A stretch of DNA of 64,000 bases from Falsirhodobacter algicola (lineage in GTDB: Bacteria; Pseudomonadota; Alphaproteobacteria; Rhodobacterales; Rhodobacteraceae). Numbering within the stretch: position 1 is the first letter of the stretch; each line of letters opens with the position of its first letter. A model generated the notes under the pieces. The model had not been told where the DNA came from, made no database searches, and worked only from the letters and a program-made list of their open reading frames with translations. The DNA lies in contig NZ_CP047289.1 in NCBI RefSeq assembly GCF_018279165.1, positions 1,610,501 through 1,674,500 of the forward strand, given 5' to 3'. Positions 26,049-35,731 of the stretch are shown here, one piece after another. The translations under genes were made by a program, and so were the position numbers.

Positions 26049-26950
26049 TCCCCGGTCAGGCCGTGCTCGGCCAGAAAATCGGTCGCGACCTGCGCGGCGG
26101 GCACGCCTTCCACCTGCACCCGGCCGTTCAGCGTCTGAAGCGTCTCTAGATCCAGTTCGGCAAAGACGGGGGCAAGGAGGTCCGCGATCTCGGGATGCTC
26201 CTCCAAGACGGCGGCGCGGATGATCGGCGCGGGCTGATAGACGGGCTGCACCTTGCGGTCATCCTCCAGCACGGTCAGCCCCGCGAAGGGGATCGCGCCA
26301 TCGGTGCCATAGACCATCGCCGCATTCACGCCGCTGGTGCCATTGGCCGCCGCCTGAATGGTGGCGGCGGTATCGCCGCCCGACAGGACCACCATCTGCG
26401 CGGCCGACAGCTCGAAGCCATAGGTCTCTTGGAACGAGGGCAGCGCCGCCGCCGAGTTCACGAATTCCGACGAGGCCGCGAGTTTCACATCCCCGCCCCC
26501 GGCGATCCATTGGCCGAATTCGGTCAGGGTGGAAACCCCGGCCTCTTGGGCGACATCGTCGCGCAGCGCGATGCCCCATGTGTTGTTCGCAGGCGCGGGC
26601 GCCAGCCAGACGATGTCGTTCGCCTCGCGGTCCAGATCACGGGCGGTTTCATAGGCGCCTTCGGCGTCCTTCCAGACCGGATCCTCGGCGCGGTTGAAGA
26701 AATAGGCCGCGTTGCCGGTATATTCGGGATAGAGGTCGATCTCCCCCGCCGTGATCGCCTGCCGCATCACCGGGGTCGCGCCCAGTTGCAGCCGCGACTG
26801 CGTGGGAATGCCCGCCTCCTCCAGGACCTGAAGGATGATGCTGCCGAGCACGCCGCCTTCGGTGTCGATCTTCGACGACACCACGACCTGCGCCTGCGCC
26901 GCGCCGCCCGACAGGGCCAGCGCAAGGATGAACGTTCGGACAAGGGACAT
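26045..26950 (-). CDS. Osmoprotectant-type ABC transporter substrate-binding protein (OsmF/YehZ-like)
   Basis: A 301-residue periplasmic protein with signal peptide MSLVRTFILALALSGGAAQA-Q. The mature part starts VVVSSKIDTEGGVLGSIILQVLEEAG, then GATPVMRQAITAGEIDLYPEYTGNAAYFF, the family core, and ALRDDVAQEAGVSTLTEFG. The YPEYTG motif is a hallmark of the OpuAC/YehZ group that binds betaine-like compounds with aromatic residues. It is the first gene of the four-gene operon. Confidence 0.9.
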   Translation of the reverse strand: MSLVRTFILALALSGGAAQAQVVVSSKIDTEGGVLGSIILQVLEEAGIPTQSRLQLGATPVMRQAITAGEIDLYPEYTGNAAYFFNRAEDPVWKDAEGAYETARDLDREANDIVWLAPAPANNTWGIALRDDVAQEAGVSTLTEFGQWIAGGGDVKLAASSEFVNSAAALPSFQETYGFELSAAQMVVLSGGDTAATIQAAANGTSGVNAAMVYGTDGAIPFAGLTVLEDDRKVQPVYQPAPIIRAAVLEEHPEIADLLAPVFAELDLETLQTLNGRVQVEGVPAAQVATDFLAEHGLTGE

Positions 26951-27028
26951 GCCGCACCTCTCGGTTCTGTGATCGGTGGGAAAGGTAAACCGCCGAAGGC
27001 TTACGGCCAGTGAAAGATGCGCACGGCG

Positions 27029-27733
27029 CTAATCGCGCTGCCGCCAGCGTTCGTATTCGGCATTGGCGCTTTCCAACACCTGCAGGTTCAGCACCTTGCT
27101 GCGGATCGCGCAGTTCAGCGCGCGCACGCGCTTGTTCAGCATCTCGCCGCCGGCATCCTCCACGCCCAGCTTGTCATAGATGGACAAGAGCCGGTTCTGC
27201 ACCGTGCGCAATGACATGTTGCGCCGCTTTGCGATCGCCTTGTCCTGAAGCCCCAGCGCAAGATCGAGCAGGATGGCGTATTCGCTTTCGTCCAGCGCGC
27301 TGTCATAGGGCCCCTTGCGCTGAAGCTGGTGCAGTTCATGGTTGACCATGATCTGCCCCTCCAGCAGCACCGCCCGCAGCGCGAGGGTCAGGCGCTCGCG
27401 GCTGGCGGTCTTCAGCACATAGCCATAGGCGCTCGCCTCGGGGACGATGCGGGCGATGCCGCGCAGATAGGCCTGATCGGCATAGTTCGACCAGAAGAGG
27501 ATGCGGCTGTCCGGGCGGTGGGACCAGATCGTGCGGGCGGCGTCGATGCCGTTGCGCCCGTCCATCTGCAAATCCATGACGATGCCGTCATAGGCCCCGC
27601 CAAGGGCCTCGGCCTCGGCCTCGGCGCCGTTCAGGGCATGGACCGTCTCCGTCACCTCGGGCAGGGCGTCGGAAATGGCATCGAGGATGTAATTGGCGTG
27701 GAACCGATCGTCCTCGGCGACAAGGATCTTCAT
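27029..27733 (-). CDS. NarL/LuxR-family response regulator
   Basis: A 234-residue regulator. The receiver domain has the acidic pocket AEDD (residues 7-9), phospho-acceptor Asp54 in IVMDLQMDG and Lys108 in YVLKTAS. After a linker the LuxR-type HTH (about 165-205) reads DLALGLQDKAIAKRRNMSLRTVQNRLLSIYDKLG. A long basic tail follows. Its start overlaps the kinase stop (ATGA), so the pair is coupled. The genes across the divergent promoter are a sugar ABC operon, the most likely target. Confidence 0.92.
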   Translation of the reverse strand: MKILVAEDDRFHANYILDAISDALPEVTETVHALNGAEAEAEALGGAYDGIVMDLQMDGRNGIDAARTIWSHRPDSRILFWSNYADQAYLRGIARIVPEASAYGYVLKTASRERLTLALRAVLLEGQIMVNHELHQLQRKGPYDSALDESEYAILLDLALGLQDKAIAKRRNMSLRTVQNRLLSIYDKLGVEDAGGEMLNKRVRALNCAIRSKVLNLQVLESANAEYERWRQRD

Positions 27734-28932
27734 GCCCGCACCTCGCCGGTCGGCGGCAGGCATACGGTGACGCAAGTGCCGTCTTGGGCGAAGATGTCGC
27801 ACTGCGCCGCGATCAGGCGCGCCCGCGTCTGCATATGGCGCAGCCCCGAGGGCAGCCTGTCGCGCCCCGGATCGAACCCGGTGCCGTTGTCGCGGATGGT
27901 CAGGATCAGATTGCCTTGCACGTCCATCTCGATGAACACCCTTATCTCTCCGGCGCGGGCATGGCGGACGGCGTTGTTGATCGCCTCTTGCGCGATGCGG
28001 TACAGCGCGGTGCGCGTGGTCGGGTCCAGCGTGTCGATATGCCCGCCGGTCCGGTCCGCGATATGGGTGTCGATAGTCTGCGAACTCGTGGCCCGTTCCA
28101 GATGCACCCGCAGCGCGTGCACGAACCCGAACAGTTGCAGCAGCGTCGGCACCGCCATGTCGATGATCTGGCGCAGATCGTTGATGCAGGACCCGACCTT
28201 GGCCGCCAGCACCGGCGCGGTCGGCACGGGATATTCCCCCGACAGATCGCGCAGGATGCGCGTCAGATCGGCCAGCGTCTGATCGTGCAGGTCCATGCCG
28301 ATGCGCTGACGCTCGCTCTCCATCGCTTGGGTCAGGCCGAGGGCGCCGCGCCGCAGCCCCTCTTCGCGGGCGATGGCCTCCGCGCTCAGATGGGCGGCGC
28401 GGTGCACGCGCTCGGCGCTGTGCAGCGCGTGAAAGAACGGCGAGAGCACGACCGAAAGACGGCGCACCGTCTCCACGCTGTCGGCATCATAGAGGCCCGC
28501 CTGCGTGTGCGAGACGTTGAGAGAGCCGATCATCACCCCCATCGCCTTCATCACCACGCTCACGCGCGAACGCAGGGTCTGTTCGAGGATCGGGCCGCAG
28601 CGCGCGCCGGGATAGATGTAGCGCGGATCCTCCATCGCGTTGTCCGTCAGCAGCGTATCGGTCCGCCCCGACAGGATGTCGCGCACGGGCGAGCATTTCA
28701 CCTGCGTGCGCGTGCGCGACCAGCGCGTCTTGATCCCGATCTCGTAGCTCGAGACCCAGTTCGGGGATTCGAGCAGGCAGACATCCACATGGGAGAACGG
28801 GATCAGTTCGGCGATCTCGGCCGCGACGGCATCGAGGGCGGAACGGATCTCCGTTTCCTCGGCGAGATGGCCGCAGATCCGCCACAGCGCGTCATCGGCC
28901 GAGGAGACGGATCGGGGCAAGACGGTGTGCAC
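27730..28932 (-). CDS. Soluble GAF-domain histidine kinase (HisKA_3/NarX type)
   Basis: A 400-residue sensor kinase without membrane segments. Residues about 20-170 form a GAF-like sensor (IPFSHVDVCLLESPNW to MGVMIGSLNVSH), followed by a coiled linker, the phospho-acceptor H216 in MDLHDQTLADL, the N-box RIAQEAINNAVRHA (about 312-325) and the G-box DNGTGFD (348-354). The start is GTG at 28932, five bases after a perfect AGGAGG; no ATG in frame is better. A cytoplasmic GAF sensor implies detection of an internal small molecule, perhaps the imported sugar or a product. Confidence 0.88.
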   Translation of the reverse strand: MHTVLPRSVSSADDALWRICGHLAEETEIRSALDAVAAEIAELIPFSHVDVCLLESPNWVSSYEIGIKTRWSRTRTQVKCSPVRDILSGRTDTLLTDNAMEDPRYIYPGARCGPILEQTLRSRVSVVMKAMGVMIGSLNVSHTQAGLYDADSVETVRRLSVVLSPFFHALHSAERVHRAAHLSAEAIAREEGLRRGALGLTQAMESERQRIGMDLHDQTLADLTRILRDLSGEYPVPTAPVLAAKVGSCINDLRQIIDMAVPTLLQLFGFVHALRVHLERATSSQTIDTHIADRTGGHIDTLDPTTRTALYRIAQEAINNAVRHARAGEIRVFIEMDVQGNLILTIRDNGTGFDPGRDRLPSGLRHMQTRARLIAAQCDIFAQDGTCVTVCLPPTGEVRA

Positions 28933-29002
28933 GGCATCCTCCTGACGGCTTGGCCCGAAGCCTAGCACCGGGCGCTTCGGGTTGGGAAGGGCGAGGCCCG
29001 CG

Positions 29003-29035
29003 CCGCAGTTGCGGGTTCCCGCATAACTTGTGCGG
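29003..29035. promoter_or_regulatory. Cluster of four CCGCA/TGCGG half-sites in the divergent promoter region
   Basis: CCGCA (29003), TGCGG (29010), CCGCA (29019) and TGCGG (29031) make two consecutive inverted repeats with spacers of 2 and 7 bases. They lie between the kinase gene and the sugar-binding-protein gene. A NarL-type regulator binding repeated half-sites here would explain common control, but the match to a known consensus was not tested. Confidence 0.4.
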
Positions 29036-29140
29036 ACCATGCACTTTACAGCCCGCGGACCGGTCATCATGCTCATCCCACTGCCGCCGAAAGGCGCAGC
29101 CATTGGGGAGGACGCCCATCCGGGTGCCAAGGGAGGAAAA

Positions 29141-30151
29141 ATGAACAAGAACATACTGCTGCTGACGGCAGCCGTCGCAGCCGTCTGCGCGGGCGGTGCC
29201 TTTGCGGACACGTCGGACAAACGCATCGCGCTGAGCAACAACTATGCCGGAAACTCGTGGCGTCAGTCGATGCTCCAGACCTTTCAGGAGGTGGCCAAGC
29301 AGGCGGTGGATGACGGCGTGATCGCCGCCGCCGACGCCTATACCACCTCCGAAAACCAGACGACCGAACAGGCCGCGCAGATCCAGAACATGATCCTGCA
29401 GGGCTATGACGCGATCCTGCTGAACGCCGCCTCGCCGACGGCGCTGAACGGCGCGATCAAGGAGGCCTGCGATGCGGGCGTGGTCGTCGTCAGCTTCGAC
29501 AGCATCGTGACCGAGCCTTGCGCATGGCGCATCGCCGTCGATTTCGAGGAGATGGGCCGCCAAGAGGTCGAGTACATGGCCGAGCGCCTGCCCGAAGGCG
29601 GCAAGCTGCTGGAGATCCGGGGCCTTGCGGGCGTGTCCACCGATGTCGCGATCAGCACCGGCATCCATCGCGGCATTGAGGAGCATCCGCAATTCTCCAT
29701 CGCGGGGGCGGTGCATGGCGACTGGGCGCAGGACGTGGCGCAAAAGGCCGTGGCGGGCATCCTGCCGTCGCTGCCGCCGGTGGTAGGCGTGGTCGCGCAG
29801 GGCGGCGACGGTTACGGCGCGGCGCAGGCCTTTGCCGCTGCGGGCCGCGACATGCCGCTGATCGTTCTGGGCAACCGCCACGACGAGCTGGAATGGTGGG
29901 CGCAGCAGCGCGATGCGACGGGCTATGAGACGATGTCGCTGAACATCGCCCCCGGCATCGCCTCCATGGCGCTGTGGGTCGCGCAGAAGATCCTCGATGG
30001 CGAGGATGTGCCCAAGGATCTGACGATCCCGTTCCTGAAGATCACGTCCGACACCCTCGACGAGGCGCTGGCCAATACGCAGCCGGGTTCGGTCGCCGAT
30101 GTCGCCTATACCCCGGACGATGCGGCGGCGCTGATCGCGGCCGCGAAGTAA
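29141..30151 (+). CDS. Sugar ABC transporter substrate-binding protein (ribose-type)
   Basis: A 336-residue periplasmic-binding protein. The signal peptide is [22 protein letters not shown], and the mature chain has the type I fold motifs [65 protein letters not shown], and [21 protein letters not shown]. These are typical of the RbsB/XylF class. A GGGAGG site lies six bases before the ATG. It leads an operon with an ATPase, two permeases, a lactonase and a dehydratase, so the ligand is a sugar that is oxidised to an aldonate before dehydration. Confidence 0.92.
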   Translation: MNKNILLLTAAVAAVCAGGAFADTSDKRIALSNNYAGNSWRQSMLQTFQEVAKQAVDDGVIAAADAYTTSENQTTEQAAQIQNMILQGYDAILLNAASPTALNGAIKEACDAGVVVVSFDSIVTEPCAWRIAVDFEEMGRQEVEYMAERLPEGGKLLEIRGLAGVSTDVAISTGIHRGIEEHPQFSIAGAVHGDWAQDVAQKAVAGILPSLPPVVGVVAQGGDGYGAAQAFAAAGRDMPLIVLGNRHDELEWWAQQRDATGYETMSLNIAPGIASMALWVAQKILDGEDVPKDLTIPFLKITSDTLDEALANTQPGSVADVAYTPDDAAALIAAAK

Positions 30152-30156
30152 GCCCC

Positions 30157-31584
30157 ATGATCAGCGCAGTCCCGGACGGCGCCCCGATCGTGACCCTGAC
30201 CGATGTCGAAAAGCATTTCGGCCCGGTCAGGGCGCTTGGCGGGGTCAGCCTCAGCATCGCGGCGGGCGAGTGCCTCGGCCTCGTCGGTCACAACGGCGCG
30301 GGCAAATCCACGCTCGTCAATCTCATCAATGGCGGCCTGCGGCCCAGCGCGGGCGATGTCGCCTATTCCGGCGGCGCGACGGCGGCCGAGGCCGGTGTGC
30401 GGTCGGTCTTTCAGGAACTCTCGCTCTGTCCGAACCTGACGGTGGCCGAGAATCTGCGCATCGCCCATCGTGGCCTGCGCGGGCTGGGCTGGCGGCGCGG
30501 CGCGCGGCGCATCATGCGCCAGACGCTCGACACCGTGTTTCCCGGCCATGGGATCGATGTCGATACCGAGGTCGCGTATCTGAGCATCGCCGAACGCCAG
30601 ATGGTGGAGATCGCGATCGGCTTCGCCCCGCGCGGCACCGAGGCCCGCCTCGTGGTGCTGGACGAGCCGACATCCTCGCTCGATGCGGGCATCGCCGAGC
30701 AGCTTCTGGCGCATGTGCGCGCCTTTTGCGCCGCGGGCGGGGCGGTCCTGCTGATCAGCCACATGCTGGGCGAGATCTTCGCCGCCGCGACCCGGATCGT
30801 GGTGATGAGCGATGGCACCGTGGTCGGCGACCGTCCGGTATCGGGCTATACCCGCCACGGCCTTGTCGAGGCGATGGGCCATGTCGCCGCCGAAGCGGAG
30901 ACCCCAACCGAGGCGGAGGCCCGCGCCATCGGCGGCGAGGTTCTGCGCACCCCCGAAGGGCTGAGCGCCCGCCGGGGGGAGATCGTCGGCCTGTCGGGGC
31001 TGGCCGGTCACGGTCAGGCCGAGGCGCTGGCGCGGCTCTATCTCGGGGCCACCTCGGGCTGGCGGGCGGCGCGCGGCGGGGCGGGAATGGTCTTCGTCGC
31101 CGGGGACCGGGGCCGCGACGGGCTGCTGCCGCTGTGGTCGATCCTGCGCAACGCCTCCATCGGGGTGCTGGGTCAGGGGCGCTGGCTTTTGAATCGCGGC
31201 GCCGAGGCGCAGATGGCCGAGGAATGGCGCACGCGGATCGGCATCCGCACCGACGATGTGACCAATCCGATCCTGTCGCTGTCGGGGGGCAACCAGCAGA
31301 AGGTGCTCTTTGCCCGCGCGCTGGCGACCAAGGCCGAGATCGTCATCATGGACGATCCGATGCGCGGCGTGGATGTCGGCACCAAGCGCGACGTCTACGG
31401 CATGATCCGGGCCGAGGCCGCCAAGGGGCGCACCTTCCTGTGGTACTCGACCGAGACCGAGGAGGTCTGCGAATGCGACCGGGTCTTCGTGTTCCGCAAC
31501 GGAGAGATCTCGGCGGAACTGACGGGCGATGCCATCACCGAGGATCGCATCCTCGAAGCGTCGTTCGAGATGCAGGAGGAATAA
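30157..31584 (+). CDS. Sugar ABC transporter ATP-binding protein with two ABC domains (RbsA/XylG type)
   Basis: A 475-residue tandem ATPase. The first domain is intact: Walker [10 protein letters not shown], signature-like [12 protein letters not shown] and Walker [13 protein letters not shown]. In the second domain the P-loop is replaced by [11 protein letters not shown] as in other RbsA proteins, the signature [15 protein letters not shown] is strong, and the Walker B reads [11 protein letters not shown], with Asp in place of the usual Glu. It starts five bases after the binding-protein stop and energises both permeases. Confidence 0.93.
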   Translation: MISAVPDGAPIVTLTDVEKHFGPVRALGGVSLSIAAGECLGLVGHNGAGKSTLVNLINGGLRPSAGDVAYSGGATAAEAGVRSVFQELSLCPNLTVAENLRIAHRGLRGLGWRRGARRIMRQTLDTVFPGHGIDVDTEVAYLSIAERQMVEIAIGFAPRGTEARLVVLDEPTSSLDAGIAEQLLAHVRAFCAAGGAVLLISHMLGEIFAAATRIVVMSDGTVVGDRPVSGYTRHGLVEAMGHVAAEAETPTEAEARAIGGEVLRTPEGLSARRGEIVGLSGLAGHGQAEALARLYLGATSGWRAARGGAGMVFVAGDRGRDGLLPLWSILRNASIGVLGQGRWLLNRGAEAQMAEEWRTRIGIRTDDVTNPILSLSGGNQQKVLFARALATKAEIVIMDDPMRGVDVGTKRDVYGMIRAEAAKGRTFLWYSTETEEVCECDRVFVFRNGEISAELTGDAITEDRILEASFEMQEE

Positions 31585-31586
31585 CC

Positions 31587-32510
31587 GTGCAGTCCCGATA
31601 CAGAATACTGCTGCCGGTGGTCTCGCTTGCCGTGCTGCTGGCGGCCACCTTCTACATGCAGCCCCGCACCATGAGCTATTTCGGGGTCAACCTGCTGTTC
31701 AACCTCGCGGTGCCGATCGCATTGGCGACGGTAGCGCAGATGATGATCATCATGGTCAACGACATCGACCTCGGGATGGGCGCCTTCGTCAGCCTCGTGG
31801 CGTGCATCGCGGCGACCTATCTCGAACAGACGCCGCTGGTGGGCGCGCTGATGCTGTTGGCGCTGATCGCGGCCTATGCCGGGATGGGGGCGCTGATCCA
31901 CCGGCTGGAATTACCGGCCATCGTCGTGACGCTGGGCATGTCCTTCGTCTGGGGCGGGATGGCCCTCTATATCCTGCCGACGCCGGGCGGAGCCTCTCCG
32001 GGCTGGCTGCGCGGGATCATGACGACGAAGCCGCCGCTGGTGCCGATGGCGGTGGTTGCGGCGATCGTGATTTCGGTCGCCACGCATCTGCTGATCGTGC
32101 AATCCGGCCTTGGCACCGTGCTGCGCGGGGTGGGCGGCAATGCGCGCGCCGTGCACCGGGCCGGATGGTCCGTGATCGCGCTGAAGGCGCTGGCCTATGG
32201 GCTGGCGGGGCTGTTCGCGGTCCTTGCCGGGCTGGCGCTGGTCGGGCTGGCCACGGCGGCCGATGCCAATATCGCGCTGCGCTACACGCTGCTCAGCATC
32301 GCGGGCGTCATCCTTGGCGGCGGCGAGTTCATCGGCGGGCGCGTTTCGCCCACGGGGGCGGTGATCGGCGCGCTGACGCTGACGCTTGCGGCCTCGATCC
32401 TCAACTTCATGCGCCTCAGCCCGGATTGGCAGATCGGCGCACAGGGCGCGATCCTGATCCTCGTGCTGATGGCGCGCCTGATCTTCACCCGGCGGGAGGC
32501 ACGCACATGA
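31587..32510 (+). CDS. Sugar ABC transporter permease 1
   Basis: A 307-residue RbsC/AraH-type permease with about eight to ten membrane segments. Landmarks are MMIIMVNDIDLGMGAFVSLVA, MSFVWGGMALYILP, GTVLRGVGGNARAVHRAGWSV and LLSIAGVILGGGEFIGGRVSP. The start is GTG at 31587, two bases after the ATPase stop. It overlaps the second permease gene by four bases. The two permeases probably form a heterodimer. Confidence 0.9.
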   Translation: MQSRYRILLPVVSLAVLLAATFYMQPRTMSYFGVNLLFNLAVPIALATVAQMMIIMVNDIDLGMGAFVSLVACIAATYLEQTPLVGALMLLALIAAYAGMGALIHRLELPAIVVTLGMSFVWGGMALYILPTPGGASPGWLRGIMTTKPPLVPMAVVAAIVISVATHLLIVQSGLGTVLRGVGGNARAVHRAGWSVIALKALAYGLAGLFAVLAGLALVGLATAADANIALRYTLLSIAGVILGGGEFIGGRVSPTGAVIGALTLTLAASILNFMRLSPDWQIGAQGAILILVLMARLIFTRREART

Positions 32511-33454
32511 CCGGCGCGAAACGACTGATCTCGCAGCCTTGGCTGTGGAGCTGGCTGGCCGCTGCGGTGGTCTTCGGCCTGACCCTGATCTGGACCGAGG
32601 GGCGCGGCGCGGGGGAGCTGGCCTATGCCGCGCTCGGCTTCGGTGCCTTCGCCGCGATCGTGGGGCTGGGGCAGATGGTGGTCATCACCCTCGGCCCCGG
32701 CAATGTGGATCTGTCGATCCCGGCGACGATGACGCTGGCCGCGACGGTGGGGCTGAAGGTGATGAACAGCGCGCCCGGCACGGTGTGGCTCGGGCTGGGC
32801 GTGGCGCTGCTGATCGGCCTCGGGACGGGCTGCGCCAATGTCGCGCTGATCTATCTGCTGCGCCTGCCCCCCATCATCGCCACGCTCGCGGCCTCGCTGA
32901 TCTACCAATCCATCGCGATCTGGTCGAACCGCGGCCTGCGGGTGAAGCCCCCGGCCGATCTTGCGGCCTTCGCGACCGGCCGCTCGCTCGGGGTGCCGAA
33001 TGTCGCATGGGTGGCGCTGGCGCTGTCGATCCTCGTCTGGATCGTGCTGGAGCGCAGCCTCTGGGGCCGCTGGCTTCTGGCCACCGGACAGAACGCGCGG
33101 GCGGCCCGCCTTGCCGGCATCCCGGTCGAGGCGGTGCGCGCTGTGGCCTATGTCACCGTTTCGGTGCTCGCGGCGCTTGCCGGGTATCTTCTGGCCAGCT
33201 TCTCGGGCGGGGCGGCGCTGAACATGGGGGCCGAGTACCTTCTGATGTCCATCGCCGTCGTCGTCATCGGCGGCACGTCGATCGCGGGAGGGCTGTCGAA
33301 TGTCCCCGGCATATGGGGCGCCTCGCTCTTCATGTTCCTCGTCGTCTCCATGCTCAATTCCTACGGCGCGAATGCCGGGCTGCGCATGGTGCTGACCGGG
33401 GTGATCATCATCGGCATCGTGATTGCCGCCAGCCTGCGGAGGACCCGCCTGTGA
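32507..33454 (+). CDS. Sugar ABC transporter permease 2
   Basis: A 315-residue RbsC-type permease related to the preceding one. It has GLGQMVVITLGPGNVDLSIPATMTLA, LPPIIATLAASLIYQSIAIWSNRGLRV, LATGQNARAARLAGIPVEAVRAVAY and SIAVVVIGGTSIAGG. The ATG overlaps the previous stop (ATGA), and its own stop overlaps the GTG start of the lactonase (GTGA), so translation is coupled throughout. Confidence 0.9.
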   Translation: MTGAKRLISQPWLWSWLAAAVVFGLTLIWTEGRGAGELAYAALGFGAFAAIVGLGQMVVITLGPGNVDLSIPATMTLAATVGLKVMNSAPGTVWLGLGVALLIGLGTGCANVALIYLLRLPPIIATLAASLIYQSIAIWSNRGLRVKPPADLAAFATGRSLGVPNVAWVALALSILVWIVLERSLWGRWLLATGQNARAARLAGIPVEAVRAVAYVTVSVLAALAGYLLASFSGGAALNMGAEYLLMSIAVVVIGGTSIAGGLSNVPGIWGASLFMFLVVSMLNSYGANAGLRMVLTGVIIIGIVIAASLRRTRL

Positions 33455-34377
33455 CCCCCCTGCCCCCCCATCTGCACTCCGCCGATCCGCGGTTCCGCAG
33501 CCTCGTGCACGGCACGGCGCGGCTGGACCGGATCGCCACCGGCTTCACATGGACCGAAGGGCCGGTCTGGTTCGGCGACCACGACTGTCTGATCTTCTCG
33601 GACATCCCCTCGCAGCGGCTGATGCGCTGGTCCCAGACCGAGGGCCTGACGGTGTTCCGCCGGGACAGCCATTTCAACAACGGCAATACCCGCGACCGGC
33701 AGGGCCGCCTGCTGGGCTGCCGCCACGGCACCCGCGACGTGGTGCGCACCGAACCCTGCGGCGCGCTGACGGTGCTTGCCGCGCATCACGAGGGGCGGCG
33801 GCTGAACTCGCCCAACGATCTGGTGGTGACATCGGACGGCGCGGTGTGGTTCACCGATCCGACCTATGGCATCATCTCCAACTTCGAGGGGCATCGCGGC
33901 ATCCCCGAACTGGCGCAGCGCAACGTCTTCCGCATCGATCCGGTCACGGGCGATCTGACGGCGGTGATCACCGATTTCCTGCAACCGAACGGGCTTGCGT
34001 TCTCGCCGGACGAACGGCGGCTCTATGTCGCCGAAAGCGGGATGAGCCATGATCTGGACATCGCGCCGGTCATCCGCGTCTTCGATGTGGAGGGCACGGA
34101 GGTGCGCGATGCGGGCATCTTCTGCACGCTCGATGCCGGCTATCCCGACGGGCTGCGCACCGACACCGAGGGCAATGTCTGGACCTCGGCCGGGGACGGC
34201 GTGCACTGCTTTGCGCCGGACGGCACGCTGCTGGGCAAGATCCTGATCCCCGAACAGGTGTCGAACCTCTGCTTCGGCGGGCATCGGCTGTTCATGACCG
34301 GCACCACCTCCGTCTATTCGACCTTCGTGGACATCTGCGGCGCCGAACCGTGGACACGGGCCGCCGCGCCCGCCTGA
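33451..34377 (+). CDS. SMP-30/gluconolactonase-family lactone hydrolase
   Basis: A 308-residue six-bladed propeller enzyme that opens sugar lactones to aldonates. The divalent-metal residues lie in TEGPVWF (Glu), NSPNDLVV (Asn) and DAGYPDGLRTD (Asp); other signatures are SDGAVWFTDPTYGI and QPNGLAFSPDERRLYVAESG. The start is GTG within the GTGA overlap with the permease gene. It fits between a sugar dehydrogenase (not found here) and the downstream dehydratase in an oxidative, non-phosphorylating sugar pathway. Confidence 0.88.
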   Translation: MTPLPPHLHSADPRFRSLVHGTARLDRIATGFTWTEGPVWFGDHDCLIFSDIPSQRLMRWSQTEGLTVFRRDSHFNNGNTRDRQGRLLGCRHGTRDVVRTEPCGALTVLAAHHEGRRLNSPNDLVVTSDGAVWFTDPTYGIISNFEGHRGIPELAQRNVFRIDPVTGDLTAVITDFLQPNGLAFSPDERRLYVAESGMSHDLDIAPVIRVFDVEGTEVRDAGIFCTLDAGYPDGLRTDTEGNVWTSAGDGVHCFAPDGTLLGKILIPEQVSNLCFGGHRLFMTGTTSVYSTFVDICGAEPWTRAAAPA

Positions 34378-34405
34378 CGCCCGCCCCCGACCGACACCCG
34401 CACCC

Positions 34406-34421
34406 GGCGCGGACACGCGCC
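34406..34421 (+). promoter_or_regulatory. Intercistronic hairpin before the dehydratase gene
   Basis: GGCGCG-GACA-CGCGCC (34406-34421) is a perfect 6-bp stem in the 109-bp gap between lactonase and dehydratase genes. It may be an attenuator or processing site that changes relative expression. Confidence 0.35.
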
Positions 34422-34486
34422 GCCCCTTGAACGCCGCCGCGTTCCGGCCCGTGGCCGCACGCCCGGCCCCCTGAAAGGAAAGACCC

Positions 34487-35662
34487 ATGACCAAGATCAC
34501 ATCCATCCGCACCCGCGTCTGGACCTGGAAGGGCCCGACGGTCCCGCCCTCGGGCAACTTCTGCACCAACGCCTCGGACGCGCTTTGGATCAAGGGCGAC
34601 GCCATGGCCTCGTTCCGGTTCCACCAATGGCTGACCTGCGAGGTGGAGACCGAGGACGGCACCATCGGCATCGGCAACGCCGCCCTTGCCCCGACCGTGG
34701 TGAAGCGCGCCATCGACGATTGGTACGCCCCGCTGGTGATCGGCGAGGACCCGTTCGATTACGCCTATATCTGGGAGAAGATGTACCGCCGCAGCCATGC
34801 ATGGGGCCGCAAGGGCATCGGCATGACCGCGATCAGCGCCATCGACATCGCCATCTGGGATCTGATGGGCAAACTGGTCGGCAAGCCGGTCTTCAAACTC
34901 TTGGGCGGCCGCACGAAGGAGAAGATCCCGGTCTATTACTCCAAACTCTATTCCGGCCCGGTGGAGGTGATGCAGGCCGAGGCGGAGGCCGCGCTGAAGG
35001 ACGGCTATCAGGCGTTCAAGATGCGGTTCGGCTGGGGCCCGAAGGATGGAATGGCCGGCATGCGCGAGAACCTGCGCCGCGTGGAGGCCGTGCGCGAGGT
35101 AGTCGGATACGACAAGGACCTGATGGCCGATGCCTATATGGGCTGGAACCTCGATTATGCGAAACGGATGCTGCCGAAGCTTGCGCCCTACGAATTGCGC
35201 TGGCTGGAGGAGCCGGTGATCGGCGACGATGTGGCGGGCTATGCCGAGCTCAACGCGATGAACATCGTGCCCATCTCGGGCGGGGAGCATGAGTTCTCGG
35301 TGATCGGGTGCAACGAGTTGGTGCAGCGCCGGGCCGTCAGCGTTCTGCAATACGACACCAACCGCGTGGGCGGGATCACGGCGGCGCAGAAGATCAACGC
35401 CATCGCCGAGGCGGCGCAGATCCCGGTAATCCCCCATGCCGGGCAGATGCACAACTACCACGTCACGATGGCCAATACGAACTGCCCGATGTCCGAATAC
35501 TTCCCCGTCTTCGACGTGGAGGTGGGGAACGAGCTGTTCTACTACATCTTCGACGGGGACGTGGCCGCCGAGGACGGCTTCCTGAGCCTCGACGACGCGC
35601 GTCCGGGCCTCGGGATCAGCATCACCGACCGCCATCTTGCGCATTTCGACATCACGGAGTGA
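34487..35662 (+). CDS. Enolase-superfamily sugar acid dehydratase (L-rhamnonate dehydratase-like)
   Basis: A 391-residue member of the mandelate-racemase branch of the enolase superfamily. It has an N-terminal capping domain and a barrel with metal ligands D215 (MADAYMG), E241 (RWLEEP) and E267 (SGGEHEF), and the base/acid H317 in [10 protein letters not shown]. The K-x-R of KMRFGWGP replaces the KMPTHWGP seen in E. coli RhmD, placing it in the rhamnonate-dehydratase subgroup but not clearly as RhmD itself. It converts an aldonate to a 2-keto-3-deoxyaldonate. A GAAAGGAAAG-type ribosome site precedes the ATG. Substrates of related enzymes include L-rhamnonate and L-lyxonate. Confidence 0.82.
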   Translation: MTKITSIRTRVWTWKGPTVPPSGNFCTNASDALWIKGDAMASFRFHQWLTCEVETEDGTIGIGNAALAPTVVKRAIDDWYAPLVIGEDPFDYAYIWEKMYRRSHAWGRKGIGMTAISAIDIAIWDLMGKLVGKPVFKLLGGRTKEKIPVYYSKLYSGPVEVMQAEAEAALKDGYQAFKMRFGWGPKDGMAGMRENLRRVEAVREVVGYDKDLMADAYMGWNLDYAKRMLPKLAPYELRWLEEPVIGDDVAGYAELNAMNIVPISGGEHEFSVIGCNELVQRRAVSVLQYDTNRVGGITAAQKINAIAEAAQIPVIPHAGQMHNYHVTMANTNCPMSEYFPVFDVEVGNELFYYIFDGDVAAEDGFLSLDDARPGLGISITDRHLAHFDITE

Positions 35663-35678
35663 CGGCCACCATCCTTGA

Positions 35679-35709
35679 CCATCTGCATGCGCCTTTCGTA
35701 TGCAGATGG
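35679..35709. repeat. Perfect 10-bp inverted repeat upstream of the NTF2-like gene
   Basis: CCATCTGCAT (35679-35688) and ATGCAGATGG (35700-35709) are exact complements with an 11-base loop. The repeat ends 22 bases before the ATG and lies just after the dehydratase gene. It could be a terminator of the sugar operon, an operator, or a leader hairpin. Confidence 0.5.
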
Positions 35710-35731
35710 CAGCAGCAAAGGGGATTTCGCC

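Noticed and set aside
28933-29241. Longer start for the GAF histidine kinase, giving 503 codons
   Set aside because: The added residues come from the divergent promoter and the opposite-strand signal-peptide region; the GTG at 28932 has an ideal AGGAGG.
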